From contig NZ_CANMQD010000004.1 of assembly GCF_947499945.1 (NCBI RefSeq), forward strand, positions 186,001 through 250,000: a DNA stretch of 64,000 nt, given 5' to 3'. This DNA comes from an uncultured Sulfitobacter sp. (GTDB lineage: Bacteria; Pseudomonadota; Alphaproteobacteria; Rhodobacterales; Rhodobacteraceae). The translations under genes were made by a program, and so were the position numbers. Of this stretch, positions 10,053 to 18,664 are shown piece by piece. Each line of letters begins with the position of its first letter. Position 1 is the first letter of the stretch. A model generated the notes under the pieces. The model saw nothing but the letters and a program-made list of their open reading frames with translations, did not search any database and was not told the DNA's origin.

Positions 10053-10705
10053 TAGCGTGTATTCTCTGTCAGGCGACGGCGCACATACTCGGTTGTGCTG
10101 TCGATCATCGTGTCCATATGCGGATCTTCAAAGAAGTGGCCCGCCCCCTCGATTTCCTGATGGGTAATGGTGATGCCTTTTTGTTCATGCAGCTTGTTCA
10201 CAAGGTTCACAGTATCCGCAGGCGGTGCCACACGGTCGCCGGTACCGTTAATCACCAGACCCGATGCAGGGCAGGGTGCGAGGAAGCTGAAGTCATACAT
10301 GTTTGCCGGCGGAGCGACCGAGATGAATCCCGTGATTTCAGGACGGCGCATCAACAACTGCATGCCGATCCACGCACCAAAGGAGAAGCCAGCAACCCAG
10401 CAGTGCTTGGAGTTGTTGTTCATCGACTGCAAATAATCGAGTGCCGAAGCCGCATCGGACAGCTCGCCAATACCCTGATCATATTCGCCTTGGCTACGGC
10501 CCACACCGCGGAAGTTGAACCGCAAAACCGTAAAGCCCATTTTGTAGAAGGCATAATGCAGGTTATAGACAACCTTATGGTTCATCGTGCCGCCAAACTG
10601 CGGATGCGGGTGCAAGATGATCGCGATCGGCGCATCCCGCTCTTTTTGCGGGTGATAGCGGCCCTCAAGGCGACCTTCGGGTCCAGGAAAAATTACCTCG
10701 GGCAT
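10052..10705 (-). CDS. Alpha/beta hydrolase (COG2945-like)
   Basis: A 217-residue cytoplasmic hydrolase. The oxyanion segment is LHPHPQFGGTMNHKVVY, the nucleophile elbow GFSFGAW (Ser), the acid Asp in GTGDRVA and the catalytic His in GAGHFF. The length and short lidless core fit the COG2945 family of uncharacterised esterases. It is the first gene of a leftward operon and starts opposite iscR, so the iron-box palindrome at 10770-10784 could also affect it. Confidence 0.9.
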   Translation of the reverse strand: MPEVIFPGPEGRLEGRYHPQKERDAPIAIILHPHPQFGGTMNHKVVYNLHYAFYKMGFTVLRFNFRGVGRSQGEYDQGIGELSDAASALDYLQSMNNNSKHCWVAGFSFGAWIGMQLLMRRPEITGFISVAPPANMYDFSFLAPCPASGLVINGTGDRVAPPADTVNLVNKLHEQKGITITHQEIEGAGHFFEDPHMDTMIDSTTEYVRRRLTENTR

Positions 10706-10747
10706 GGGGAATACTCTCTTACAGGGTTCGGGGGCCGTACGACATTC

Positions 10748-10784
10748 TTGACGAATTCAGTCAGAGACCTTAGAACAATTCTAA
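10748..10784 (+). promoter_or_regulatory. Iron-regulated promoter of the suf operon (ICE-type box)
   Basis: Two elements are seen. TTAGAA-CAA-TTCTAA (10770-10784) is a perfect 6-bp inverted repeat matching the Irr-binding iron control element (TTTAGAA..TTCTAAA) known in alphaproteobacteria. Just upstream, TTGAC-GAATTCA-GTCAG (10748-10764) is an imperfect palindrome whose TTGACG could be the -35 box; a 17-base spacer would place the -10 region inside the ICE element, as expected for repression. The imperfect palindrome might be an IscR site (guess). The ICE assignment is by motif memory only. Confidence 0.65.
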
Positions 10785-10880
10785 TATGTGCAGGCCACAT
10801 AAGTGGGCCGCGTCCAAGCGATGTAGGCATTAAGTCCGCGTTCGTCAAACAAAAGCCTGATCAGGCCGGAGAGATTTGAA

Positions 10881-11339
10881 ATGAAGCTGTCAACAAAAGG
10901 GCGTTACGCCATGGTTGCACTGGCTGATATCGCCTTACAGCCAGACGATAATCTGGTCTCGCTTGGTGATATTGCAGAGCGTCAGCAAGTCTCGCTACCT
11001 TATCTGGAACAGCTGTTCGTAAAGCTGCGCCGCGCCGATCTGGTCACTTCTGTACGCGGTCCGGGCGGCGGATACCGGCTTGCACGCCCTGCCTCCGAGA
11101 TCCGAGTAGTGGATATTCTGAGTGCCGTCGATGAAACCGTCAGCGCCATGCACAAAGGGGCAGGGGCGTCGGGCGGCACATCGGGCAGCCGTGCGCAATC
11201 CATGACAAACCGTCTGTGGCAGGGATTGTCAGCGCATGTCTACGTTTTCTTGCATCAGACGCGCCTGTCCGATGTGGTCGAGAACCAGATGACGCCGTGC
11301 CCTGCTGTGCCGCACCTCTTCGCCGTTGTGGACGAGTAG
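10881..11339 (+). CDS. iscR: Rrf2-family Fe-S regulator IscR, single-cysteine type
   Basis: First gene of the isc-suf operon. Its 152 residues have an Rrf2 winged helix (MKLSTKGRYAMVALADIAL; SLPYLEQLFVKLRRADLV; the wing RGPGGGYRLARP). The region where E. coli IscR has three cluster-binding cysteines reads HKGAGASGGTSGSRAQ, with none. The only cysteine is Cys140 in MTPCPAVPHL near the C-terminus. Rhodobacteraceae IscR proteins are known to have one cysteine and still bind an Fe-S cluster with unusual ligation. It probably represses this operon. It ends 4 bases before the iscS start chosen here. Confidence 0.93.
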   Translation: MKLSTKGRYAMVALADIALQPDDNLVSLGDIAERQQVSLPYLEQLFVKLRRADLVTSVRGPGGGYRLARPASEIRVVDILSAVDETVSAMHKGAGASGGTSGSRAQSMTNRLWQGLSAHVYVFLHQTRLSDVVENQMTPCPAVPHLFAVVDE

Positions 11340-11343
11340 TACC

Positions 11344-12444
11344 TTGGCTGGCCTCCGCACATACCTTGACTACAACGCAACCTCGCCTCTGCGTGCTGAG
11401 GCGCGTGCAGCAATGATCGACGCGATGGATATTGTGGGCAACCCATCCTCGGTCCATGCCGAAGGGCGCGTGGCCAAAATGCTGGTGGAGCGGGCACGGG
11501 CGCAAGTAGCAGAACTTGTGGGGTGTAATACGCAGCAGGTTATCTTTACGTCGAGTGCGACCGAGGCTGCTGCACTGGCTGTCGCCCAAAAGGGGCGGCA
11601 CGGTGGCGTGTTCGCGGCCCTTCCGACCGAGCATGATTGTTTAGCGGTTTGGAGCGAGCAGGAAATCTCGCCACAGACAGATCGTAATGGCCCTGTACTT
11701 GCGGTCCCAAAAGATGTGTCGGGGCTGGTCGCCATTTCCGCCGCAAACAGCGAGACGGGTATACTGCGCATAGACGGCAAGGTCGCAGGGAGTGATGAGG
11801 GCTACTCCACAGTCTGTGATATCACCCAACTCGCAGGAAAGATGGCCGTGACTTACGAAGAGGTCACGCCCTCCTATGCGATCCTGTCGGCCCACAAGAT
11901 GGGTGGCCCCAAAGGCATCGGTGCCTTAATCAATTTCACCACTGATGATCCCGAGCCGATGTTGCGCGGTGGCGGTCAGGAAATGAACCGCCGCTCTGGC
12001 ACTGAAAACATCACTGGCATTGCCGGTTTTGGCGCGGCGGCACAGGCCGCAGGACGTGACGTGGCGGCAGGCAGGTGGGACGAAGTGGCCCAGTTTAGAA
12101 GTATTCTAGAAAACGCTATTGCGTCTGCCTCAGATCAGACTATTTTTGTCGGGAATGAAGTTGACCGACTGCCGAACACGTCTTGCATCCTCACCCCCGG
12201 TTGGAAGGGCGAGACGCAAGTCATGCAAATGGATTTGGCGGGATTTGCGGTTTCCGCTGGGTCCGCGTGTTCCAGCGGGAAGGTCAAAGCCAGCAAGGTC
12301 TTGTTGGCAATGGGATATAACGAGGCCGAGGCTTCCAGCGCGATCCGAGTGTCGTTGGGCCTAGAGACAACAAAAGATGATGTGCTGCGGTTTGCGGATG
12401 CATGGGCGGCAAAATTCGAGAAACACCAGAGGCGGGCGGCGTGA
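11344..12444 (+). CDS. iscS: Cysteine desulfurase, NifS/IscS class
   Basis: PLP enzyme removing sulfur from cysteine for cluster assembly. 366 residues from a TTG at 11344, preceded by GGACGAG; an alternative TTG at 11326 overlaps iscR and has no ribosome site. The fold-type I signature YLDYNATSPLR opens the protein, the PLP lysine is Lys185 (SAHKMGGPKG) and the persulfide cysteine is Cys309 (SAGSACSSGK). It is rather short for IscS. A second desulfurase, SufS, closes the operon, so the cell has two in one transcript. Confidence 0.93.
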   Translation: MAGLRTYLDYNATSPLRAEARAAMIDAMDIVGNPSSVHAEGRVAKMLVERARAQVAELVGCNTQQVIFTSSATEAAALAVAQKGRHGGVFAALPTEHDCLAVWSEQEISPQTDRNGPVLAVPKDVSGLVAISAANSETGILRIDGKVAGSDEGYSTVCDITQLAGKMAVTYEEVTPSYAILSAHKMGGPKGIGALINFTTDDPEPMLRGGGQEMNRRSGTENITGIAGFGAAAQAAGRDVAAGRWDEVAQFRSILENAIASASDQTIFVGNEVDRLPNTSCILTPGWKGETQVMQMDLAGFAVSAGSACSSGKVKASKVLLAMGYNEAEASSAIRVSLGLETTKDDVLRFADAWAAKFEKHQRRAA

Positions 12445-12468
12445 GCCTTGCGGACAAGGAAGATGAAC

Positions 12469-13992
12469 ATGGATAATATCGTGGACAGTGGCGTAAAAGA
12501 CGGTGTGGATCAGGATACAGTAGATGCCGTGCGCGAAGTTGGCGGAGCCTACAAACATGGTTGGTCAACTGACATCGAGATGGATTATGCCCCGCTGGGT
12601 TTGAACGATGACATCGTAAAGCTGATTTCGTCCAAGAACGAAGAGCCTGAGTGGATGCTGGAATGGCGTCTGGGGGCCTACGCACGCTGGCAGCAGATGC
12701 GTGAGCCTGATTGGGCCATGGTCGATTATCCGACGATCGATTTCCAGAACCAGTATTATTATGCCCGTCCAACGTCGATGGCCGTCAAACCAAAATCACT
12801 GGACGACGTCGATCCCAAGCTGCTGGAGACCTACAAGAAGCTCGGAATCCCTCTCAAAGAACAGGCGATCCTTGCTGGTGTTGAAGGGGCGGAGGAAATG
12901 TCCGATGCGCCGCGCAAAGTGGCTGTGGATGCGGTGTTTGATTCCGTCTCCGTCGGCACGACATTTCAGGATGAACTGCTCAAAGCGGGCGTTATCTTCT
13001 GCTCCATCTCGGAGGCTATTAAGAACCACCCTGATCTTGTGAAGAAATACCTCGGCTCCGTCGTGCCTGTGCAGGATAATTTCTATGCAACGCTCAACTC
13101 TGCGGTCTTCTCCGACGGCTCTTTTGTCTATGTGCCACCTGGTGTGCGCTGCCCGATGGAACTGTCCACGTACTTCCGCATCAACGCGGAAAATACGGGC
13201 CAGTTCGAGCGGACGCTGATCATTGCCGACAAAGGCTCCTATGTGTCCTACCTTGAGGGCTGTACCGCGCCGCAACGTGACGAGAGCCAGCTGCACGCAG
13301 CCGTGGTCGAGATCATCATCGAGGAAGATGCGGAGGTGAAGTACTCCACCGTGCAAAACTGGTATCCCGGTGACGAGAACGGCAAGGGCGGTATCTATAA
13401 CTTCGTGACCAAGCGTGCCGATTGCCGTGGTGACCGTGCCAAAGTGATGTGGACACAGGTAGAGACGGGTTCTGCCGTAACATGGAAGTACCCGTCCTGC
13501 ATCCTGCGCGGCGACGACAGCCAAGGCGAGTTTTACTCCATCGCCATCGCCAACAACATGCAGCAGGCCGATACGGGCACCAAGATGGTGCACTTGGGCA
13601 AGCGCACCAAGTCGCGCATCGTGTCCAAGGGTATCTCGGCAGGCAAGGCCCAGAACACCTACCGCGGCCTCGTCTCCATGCACCCCAAAGCAAAAGAAAG
13701 CCGCAACTATACCCAGTGCGACAGCCTGCTGATTGGTGACAAATGTGGTGCCCACACGGTGCCGTATATCGAGGTCAAGAACAACTCCAGCCGCGTTGAG
13801 CATGAGGCTACCACCTCCAAGGTCGACGATGACCAGCTTTTCTATTGCCGCTCCCGCGGGATGGATGAGGAAGAAGCGGTTGCCTTGGTGGTCAACGGGT
13901 TCTGTAAAGACGTGCTTCAGGCGCTGCCGATGGAGTTTGCCATGGAGGCGCAGGCATTGGTTGCGATTTCGCTCGAAGGCTCTGTTGGCTAA
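12469..13992 (+). CDS. sufB: Fe-S cluster assembly scaffold SufB
   Basis: Scaffold subunit of the SufBCD complex. The 507-residue product has the conserved C-terminal beta-helix stretch ([47 protein letters not shown]). The start at 12469 is preferred over an upstream TTG at 12448 because AGGAAG sits 7 bases before it; the ATG at 12463 would be too close. Four further genes separate it from sufC, coupled first by a TAATG overlap at 13990-13994. Confidence 0.97.
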   Translation: MDNIVDSGVKDGVDQDTVDAVREVGGAYKHGWSTDIEMDYAPLGLNDDIVKLISSKNEEPEWMLEWRLGAYARWQQMREPDWAMVDYPTIDFQNQYYYARPTSMAVKPKSLDDVDPKLLETYKKLGIPLKEQAILAGVEGAEEMSDAPRKVAVDAVFDSVSVGTTFQDELLKAGVIFCSISEAIKNHPDLVKKYLGSVVPVQDNFYATLNSAVFSDGSFVYVPPGVRCPMELSTYFRINAENTGQFERTLIIADKGSYVSYLEGCTAPQRDESQLHAAVVEIIIEEDAEVKYSTVQNWYPGDENGKGGIYNFVTKRADCRGDRAKVMWTQVETGSAVTWKYPSCILRGDDSQGEFYSIAIANNMQQADTGTKMVHLGKRTKSRIVSKGISAGKAQNTYRGLVSMHPKAKESRNYTQCDSLLIGDKCGAHTVPYIEVKNNSSRVEHEATTSKVDDDQLFYCRSRGMDEEEAVALVVNGFCKDVLQALPMEFAMEAQALVAISLEGSVG

Positions 13993-14177
13993 TGCAAAAA
14001 CTCCTCAAAGAAACAGGCGTCGCAATCGTTGTTTACTTTGCCGTAAGCTTTAGCTTGGGCTGGGGGATGGAAATTGGGGATGGCTGGTTTGAGGCCGCCA
14101 TGTCTGCCTTGGTCTTTGGTGTTTTCTACTTTGTTATCGGGCTGGTGATCCGCTGGATCAAAGGGCGAAAGTCATGA
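13992..14177 (+). CDS. Small membrane protein in suf operon
   Basis: 61 residues with two predicted membrane helices (GVAIVVYFAVSFSLGWGM and ALVFGVFYFVIGLVIRWI) and a basic end (KGRKS). No family is recognised. Its ATG overlaps the sufB stop (TAATG) and its own stop overlaps the next start (ATGA), so translation is coupled on both sides, the main evidence that it is real. Confidence 0.7.
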   Translation: MQKLLKETGVAIVVYFAVSFSLGWGMEIGDGWFEAAMSALVFGVFYFVIGLVIRWIKGRKS

Positions 14178-14374
14178 GATTGGCTGGCTTTGGGAAAACG
14201 CTGGGAGCTTTAGGGCTTTGTGTCACGATTGTCACGAGCCCCTACAGTGCTTCGCTTGCAGGGGGAGATGTATCTCATGCGGATCCAACGGTAGTGCCGT
14301 TTCTAAAGCCTGAAATCACCCGTTTGATGATTGAACGCCAATCTTTCTGCCCGCTCTATTTCAACTGCTACTGA
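14174..14374 (+). CDS. Small exported protein in suf operon
   Basis: 66 residues. The first ~28 form a plausible signal peptide (basic start, hydrophobic [20 protein letters not shown] cleavage-like site), leaving about 38 residues ending FCPLYFNCY with two cysteines. No family is recognised. It is coupled to the preceding gene by ATGA, and 13 bases separate it from the YbjQ gene. Confidence 0.55.
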   Translation: MRLAGFGKTLGALGLCVTIVTSPYSASLAGGDVSHADPTVVPFLKPEITRLMIERQSFCPLYFNCY

Positions 14375-14387
14375 ACCGGACATCATT

Positions 14388-14702
14388 ATGATCATCACGA
14401 CCACAAACACCATCGAAGGGCGCTCCATCACAGCCTATCACGGCATTGTCGTGGGGGAGGCGATCATGGGCGCAAACGTGGTGCGAGACCTCTTTGCGCG
14501 GGTCACGGACATCGTGGGCGGGCGCTCGGGTCAGTATGAGAATAAGCTGCGTGATGCGCGGGAGGCTGCCATGGCCGAGCTTGAGGCGGAGGCGCGCGGC
14601 AAGGGGGCTGATGCAATTGTTGGCGTTGATATTGACTATGAAATCATCGGCGACAGCATGATGATGGTCTCCGTCTCTGGCACGGCGGTATCGCTGGGGT
14701 GA
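14388..14702 (+). CDS. YbjQ/UPF0145 family protein
   Basis: 104 residues with the family hallmarks: N-terminal [20 protein letters not shown], the Arg/Asp-rich [19 protein letters not shown] helix, and [14 protein letters not shown]. The fold is a pentameric YbjQ type; heavy-metal or small-ligand binding has been suggested but the function is not established. The start at 14388 gives the normal family length; an upstream frame to 14331 adds unrelated residues. Overlaps the next gene by 4 bases (GTGA). Confidence 0.88.
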   Translation: MIITTTNTIEGRSITAYHGIVVGEAIMGANVVRDLFARVTDIVGGRSGQYENKLRDAREAAMAELEAEARGKGADAIVGVDIDYEIIGDSMMMVSVSGTAVSLG

Positions 14703-15496
14703 GCAACGCAAACGACATAACGCCCCTTAAGCTACATTGGTGGAAGGCAGAGCCAAATTTTGGCGACGCGATCAATCCGTTGATTGTGGGGCATTTGGCC
14801 GGCCGTGTAGTTGAGCACGCAGGTCCGCGTAAGGCCGAACTTTTCGCTATTGGTTCGATGATCCAAGTGGTAAAGCGCACCCATAAAGAACCACGTGAAA
14901 ATGGTGAAAAGCTGTGTGTATGGGGGACGGGATTGCTCAACCCAATTTTCGGCCATGACTTTCTGAGCAACGTGGAACTGGCGCTGGTGCGCGGACCGAT
15001 TACCGCCGCTTTGCTAAAGCGCGAAATGAAGCGTTTTGGCGATCCGGGCCTACTCATCAACAATGTATTGCCTTTTGACGGTACTCGTCAGGACCGCATT
15101 GGGATTGTACCGCATCTATCCTTGTTGGCCGATCCTGAGTTGCTGGCCTTTGCCGCTTCCGATCCAGCTTATCTTCTGATTGATCCACGCGGTGAACCGG
15201 CTCAGGTCTGTTTGCAAATCGCTTCTTGTGCGCATGTCTTTGCCTCCTCCTTGCACGGTCTGATCGTGGCCGATGCTTACGGGGTGCCAAATACATGGAT
15301 CAAGCCAGTCGGACAGAGCTGGCTTAAATACCTCGACTATGCCGCCTCCATCGGGCGGCGCGATATGATGGTCCCGCTCGACTATGCGCAGGCCAATACT
15401 GCCAAAAGCACTCCCATCGACTACTCCGATGGCATAAACGCCGCACGCGAAGCTCTTAGCGAGAGCTTTCCCGCGCGATTGAAATCAGCGGCCTGA
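14699..15496 (+). CDS. Polysaccharide pyruvyl transferase-like protein
   Basis: 265 residues, GTG start overlapping the YbjQ stop. It resembles the PS_pyruv_trans family, which adds ketal pyruvate to exopolysaccharide sugars: N-terminal [16 protein letters not shown], central VWGTGLLNP and RGPITAALL, and the nucleotide-sugar signature [18 protein letters not shown]. It is out of place in an Fe-S operon, with no other polysaccharide gene nearby. The coupled overlap indicates stable residence in the operon. Confidence 0.85.
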   Translation: MSNANDITPLKLHWWKAEPNFGDAINPLIVGHLAGRVVEHAGPRKAELFAIGSMIQVVKRTHKEPRENGEKLCVWGTGLLNPIFGHDFLSNVELALVRGPITAALLKREMKRFGDPGLLINNVLPFDGTRQDRIGIVPHLSLLADPELLAFAASDPAYLLIDPRGEPAQVCLQIASCAHVFASSLHGLIVADAYGVPNTWIKPVGQSWLKYLDYAASIGRRDMMVPLDYAQANTAKSTPIDYSDGINAAREALSESFPARLKSAA

Positions 15497-15551
15497 CGGC
15501 CAGACAAAACACAGCGCAAACGCGCCAGACAGAATATAAAGGAGCATTCAG

Positions 15552-16307
15552 ATGCTGAGCATAAAAAACCTTCAGGTCAAACTGGAAGACGAAGACAAGC
15601 AGATTCTCAAAGGCGTCGACCTTGAAGTGGAAGCAGGTAAAGTACACGCGATCATGGGGCCAAACGGCTCTGGAAAGTCTACATTGTCTTATGTGTTGTC
15701 TGGCAAGGGCGGCTACGAAGTCACCGGCGGCTCTGCGGAGCTTGAGGGCGTTGACCTACTTGATATGGAACCAGAAGAGCGTGCAGCAGCAGGCCTTTTC
15801 CTTGCATTCCAATACCCTGTTGAAATCCCCGGCGTGGGCAACATGACCTTCCTGCGTACCGCTGTGAACGCACAGCGCAAGGCGCGGGGCGAAGAAGAAA
15901 TGTCCGCCGCTGAGTTCCTGAAAGTGGTTCGTGCAAAGGCAAAAGATCTCAAGATCGACGCCGATATGCTGAAGCGTCCCGTAAACATGGGATTTTCTGG
16001 TGGCGAGAAAAAGCGTAACGAAATCTTGCAGATGGCCATGCTTGAGCCAAAGATGTGCATCCTAGACGAGACGGATTCAGGTCTCGATGTTGATGCGATG
16101 AAATTGGTGGCCGAAGGCGTTAATGCCCTACGCTCTGAGGGTCGCGGTTTCCTTGTGATCACCCACTACCAGCGGCTGCTCGACCACATCAAACCAGACG
16201 TTGTGCACATCATGGCCAATGGCCGCATCGTGAAATCGGGTGGGCCGGAGTTAGCTCTTGAGGTCGAGAACAACGGCTATGCAGATATCCTCGCCGAGGT
16301 GGTGTAA
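15552..16307 (+). CDS. sufC: Fe-S assembly ATPase SufC
   Basis: ABC-type ATPase of the SufBCD scaffold. 251 residues with Walker A GPNGSGKST (36-44), signature FSGGEKKRNEI, Walker B MCILDETDSGLD and the H-loop ITHYQRLL. The SGGEKKR signature and ETDSGLD are typical of SufC. AAAGGAG lies 8 bases before the ATG. The stop overlaps the sufD start (TAATG). Confidence 0.97.
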   Translation: MLSIKNLQVKLEDEDKQILKGVDLEVEAGKVHAIMGPNGSGKSTLSYVLSGKGGYEVTGGSAELEGVDLLDMEPEERAAAGLFLAFQYPVEIPGVGNMTFLRTAVNAQRKARGEEEMSAAEFLKVVRAKAKDLKIDADMLKRPVNMGFSGGEKKRNEILQMAMLEPKMCILDETDSGLDVDAMKLVAEGVNALRSEGRGFLVITHYQRLLDHIKPDVVHIMANGRIVKSGGPELALEVENNGYADILAEVV

Positions 16308-17587
16308 TGGCTGACCTAGCTGTACAAACCGACCTGACCGAAGCACGGATCGCGTCGCTGACGATGCCGGAGGGGACATGGGTCGCTCCGCTGCGTGCCG
16401 ATGCACTGGCCCGGCTTCGTGCTATGGGTCTGCCACAACGCCGTGACGAGTATTGGAAATACACCCGTCCAGATACGCTGACGCAAGTGGAAGCGCCAAA
16501 GGCGGCGGTCCTTAAAACAGATGAAGCGCCTGTGTTTGATGGTGTTGAGCGTTTGCGCATCGTTTTTGTGGACGGGGTCTTTGACGCTGAAGCCTCGGAT
16601 GATCTAAGCCTTGAAGGGGTTACGGTCGAACGCCTTGCGATGGCGGACAGCGATCTGCACTGGGCCAAAAACCTGTACGGTGTTCTGGAGACACGGGGCC
16701 AGACACCCGTTGCACGTCCTTTGGCCGCATTGAATACAGCTTATGCTACGGACGGTGTCCTGATCCATGTGACGGGCAAGCCAAGCAAGCCGATAAATTT
16801 GACTTATCACCATAAATCAGATAGTTCCGATGCGATCCTCCACCACTGCATTAAGCTAGATGAAGGTGCTGAGGTCACAATTCTAGAGAATGGTCCCGCC
16901 GCAGCGCGCTTTAATAAAGTGATGGAAGTGGAAGTGGCCGATCGCGCCTCGTTCCATCATATCCGCGCACAGGGTCGCGATCACGAGCGTCGTGCCGCTA
17001 CGCATATCTTTACCCGTCTGGGTACAGAGTCCGCTTTTCGCTCTTTCACCATGACGGTGAACGGCGTGTTGACGCGCAATGAATGCGTGATTGAGCTGAC
17101 GGGCGATGATGCCATTGCCAATGTTGCAGGCGCTTGCGTCGGTGATGGTGACTTCCTGCATGATGATACGGTGTTCATCACCCATGACGCCGTAAATTGC
17201 GAAAGCCGTCAGGTCTTTAAAAAGGTCCTGCGCAACGGTGCGACTGGTGTGTTTCAAGGTAAAATTCTTGTAAAAGCGGGCGCACAGAAGACAGACGGCT
17301 ACCAGATCAGCCAATCACTGCTCCTTGATGGCGACAGCCAGTTTCTGGCAAAACCCGAGCTTGAGATCTACGCCGATGATGTAGCCTGTAGCCACGGCTC
17401 AACCTCGGGCGCGATTGACGAGGATGCGATGTTTTATCTGCGTTCGCGCGGCGTCCCCGAAGGCGAGGCGACCAATCTTCTCACCCTTGCATTTTTGGCC
17501 GAAGCGGTTGATGAAATCCATCACGAAGAGCTTCGCGAAGATATGACAGCGCGGCTTGCTGCGTGGCTCACGCGGCACAGCACCTAA
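16307..17587 (+). CDS. sufD: Fe-S cluster assembly protein SufD
   Basis: 426 residues, a paralogue of SufB with the right-handed beta-helix core and the C-terminal SufBD motifs (DDVACSHGSTSGAIDEDAMF, YLRSRGVPEGEATNLL). Partner of SufB and SufC in the cytosolic scaffold complex. Coupled to sufC by TAATG; the following YIP1-type gene starts one base after its stop. Confidence 0.96.
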   Translation: MADLAVQTDLTEARIASLTMPEGTWVAPLRADALARLRAMGLPQRRDEYWKYTRPDTLTQVEAPKAAVLKTDEAPVFDGVERLRIVFVDGVFDAEASDDLSLEGVTVERLAMADSDLHWAKNLYGVLETRGQTPVARPLAALNTAYATDGVLIHVTGKPSKPINLTYHHKSDSSDAILHHCIKLDEGAEVTILENGPAAARFNKVMEVEVADRASFHHIRAQGRDHERRAATHIFTRLGTESAFRSFTMTVNGVLTRNECVIELTGDDAIANVAGACVGDGDFLHDDTVFITHDAVNCESRQVFKKVLRNGATGVFQGKILVKAGAQKTDGYQISQSLLLDGDSQFLAKPELEIYADDVACSHGSTSGAIDEDAMFYLRSRGVPEGEATNLLTLAFLAEAVDEIHHEELREDMTARLAAWLTRHST

Positions 17588-17588
17588 A

Positions 17589-18077
17589 ATGGCGCTCACA
17601 CAGGATATCTTGGCCACTTACAAAGGGCCAGGGCGTGTTGTCTCATGCTTTTTGGCGCAGGGCCGTAACGAGGTGCGTGCACTCTTGTTCGTGCTGATTG
17701 CAGGGGTGCTGATGTTTATCGCAGTCACACCGTACCAAGCACGCGAAGCGCAGATTGATCCTGATATTCCGTTTGAGGCGCGTCTGTATTGGAGTGCGTT
17801 CTTTTACATTCTGATCCTGCCGATCCTGATCTATCTCTTTGCTCTGGTCGTGTGGGGTCTTGCCCGTATCGCGCGGCGCAAGATTACAGGATATGAAATT
17901 CGCTTTACCCTGATCTGGGCGCTGCTGGCTTTGACGCCGGTCACCCTCTTGATGGGATTAACGGCGGGTTTCATAGGGCCTGGAATACAACTACAGGCGG
18001 TTGGCGTGATCTGGGTGGCCGTGTTCGGCTGGTTCTGGGTTTCGGGGCTTCTGAGCGCGGATGGTGCAAGCGAATGA
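17589..18077 (+). CDS. YIP1-type integral membrane protein
   Basis: 162 residues with about four membrane helices (ALLFVLIAGVLMFIAV; AFFYILILPILIYLFALVVWG; FTLIWALLALTPVTLLMG; VIWVAVFGWFWVSGLL). The arrangement resembles YIP1-domain proteins; function unknown. The start at 17589 lies one base after the sufD stop; the upstream in-frame extension overlaps sufD and is not supported. Its end overlaps the next membrane gene (ATGATGA). Confidence 0.8.
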   Translation: MALTQDILATYKGPGRVVSCFLAQGRNEVRALLFVLIAGVLMFIAVTPYQAREAQIDPDIPFEARLYWSAFFYILILPILIYLFALVVWGLARIARRKITGYEIRFTLIWALLALTPVTLLMGLTAGFIGPGIQLQAVGVIWVAVFGWFWVSGLLSADGASE

Positions 18078-18664
18078 TGAATACTGACGCTCTGAAAGGG
18101 CTGGCGCTGGAGACAATCCAAAGCCCACGCACCGCAGCACAAAAAATTATATCCCTGAACCTCAGCCGTGATGTGCTGTGGTCCGGTCTGGTCCTCGTGG
18201 CCTGTGTTAATAGCATCATCTACAGCTTCTCGCTGTTTTTGGGCGATACCTCGGCCCTGCCTGCGCTGTTCCGAAATCCTGTTCTATTTTTTACGCTTGT
18301 CGCGGGTGTGCTGGTGCTGACCGTGCACGGGTTTTACTGGACTGGTCGCGCATTGGGCGGGCAGGGCGATCTGGGCGACCTGCTAGCCTTGATCGTTTGG
18401 CTTCAGGGGCTGCGGGCGATCGCACAGGCAGTAATGTTTTTCCTGATGCTTATCTCGCCTGTAATAGGGCAGCTGTTCTCCCTCGGGATCGGCATATTGG
18501 GGCTTTGGATTACAGTGAATTTCATCACGGAGGCACTGCGCCTTCCGGGATTGATGTACGGGGTCGGCGTTATCGTGCTTGCCGCTGTAGGCATCGTTTT
18601 TGGATTGGCGATTTTGATCGGCATGATCGGCCTTGGGGCCATGGGAGTACCCGCAAATGTATGA
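18074..18664 (+). CDS. Second YIP1-type membrane protein
   Basis: 196 residues with about five hydrophobic helices and a short cytosolic N-terminus (DALKGLALETIQSPRTAAQ), a typical YIP1-family start. It overlaps the preceding YIP1-type gene by 4 bases and the sufS start by 8, so the pair is embedded in the suf operon. Role unknown; the pairing suggests a heteromeric membrane protein (inference). Confidence 0.8.
   Translation: MMNTDALKGLALETIQSPRTAAQKIISLNLSRDVLWSGLVLVACVNSIIYSFSLFLGDTSALPALFRNPVLFFTLVAGVLVLTVHGFYWTGRALGGQGDLGDLLALIVWLQGLRAIAQAVMFFLMLISPVIGQLFSLGIGILGLWITVNFITEALRLPGLMYGVGVIVLAAVGIVFGLAILIGMIGLGAMGVPANV

Noticed and set aside
12796-13803. 335-codon minus-strand frame opposite sufB
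   Set aside because: Long antisense frame produced by sufB codon bias; His/Val/Leu-rich product with no recognisable domain.
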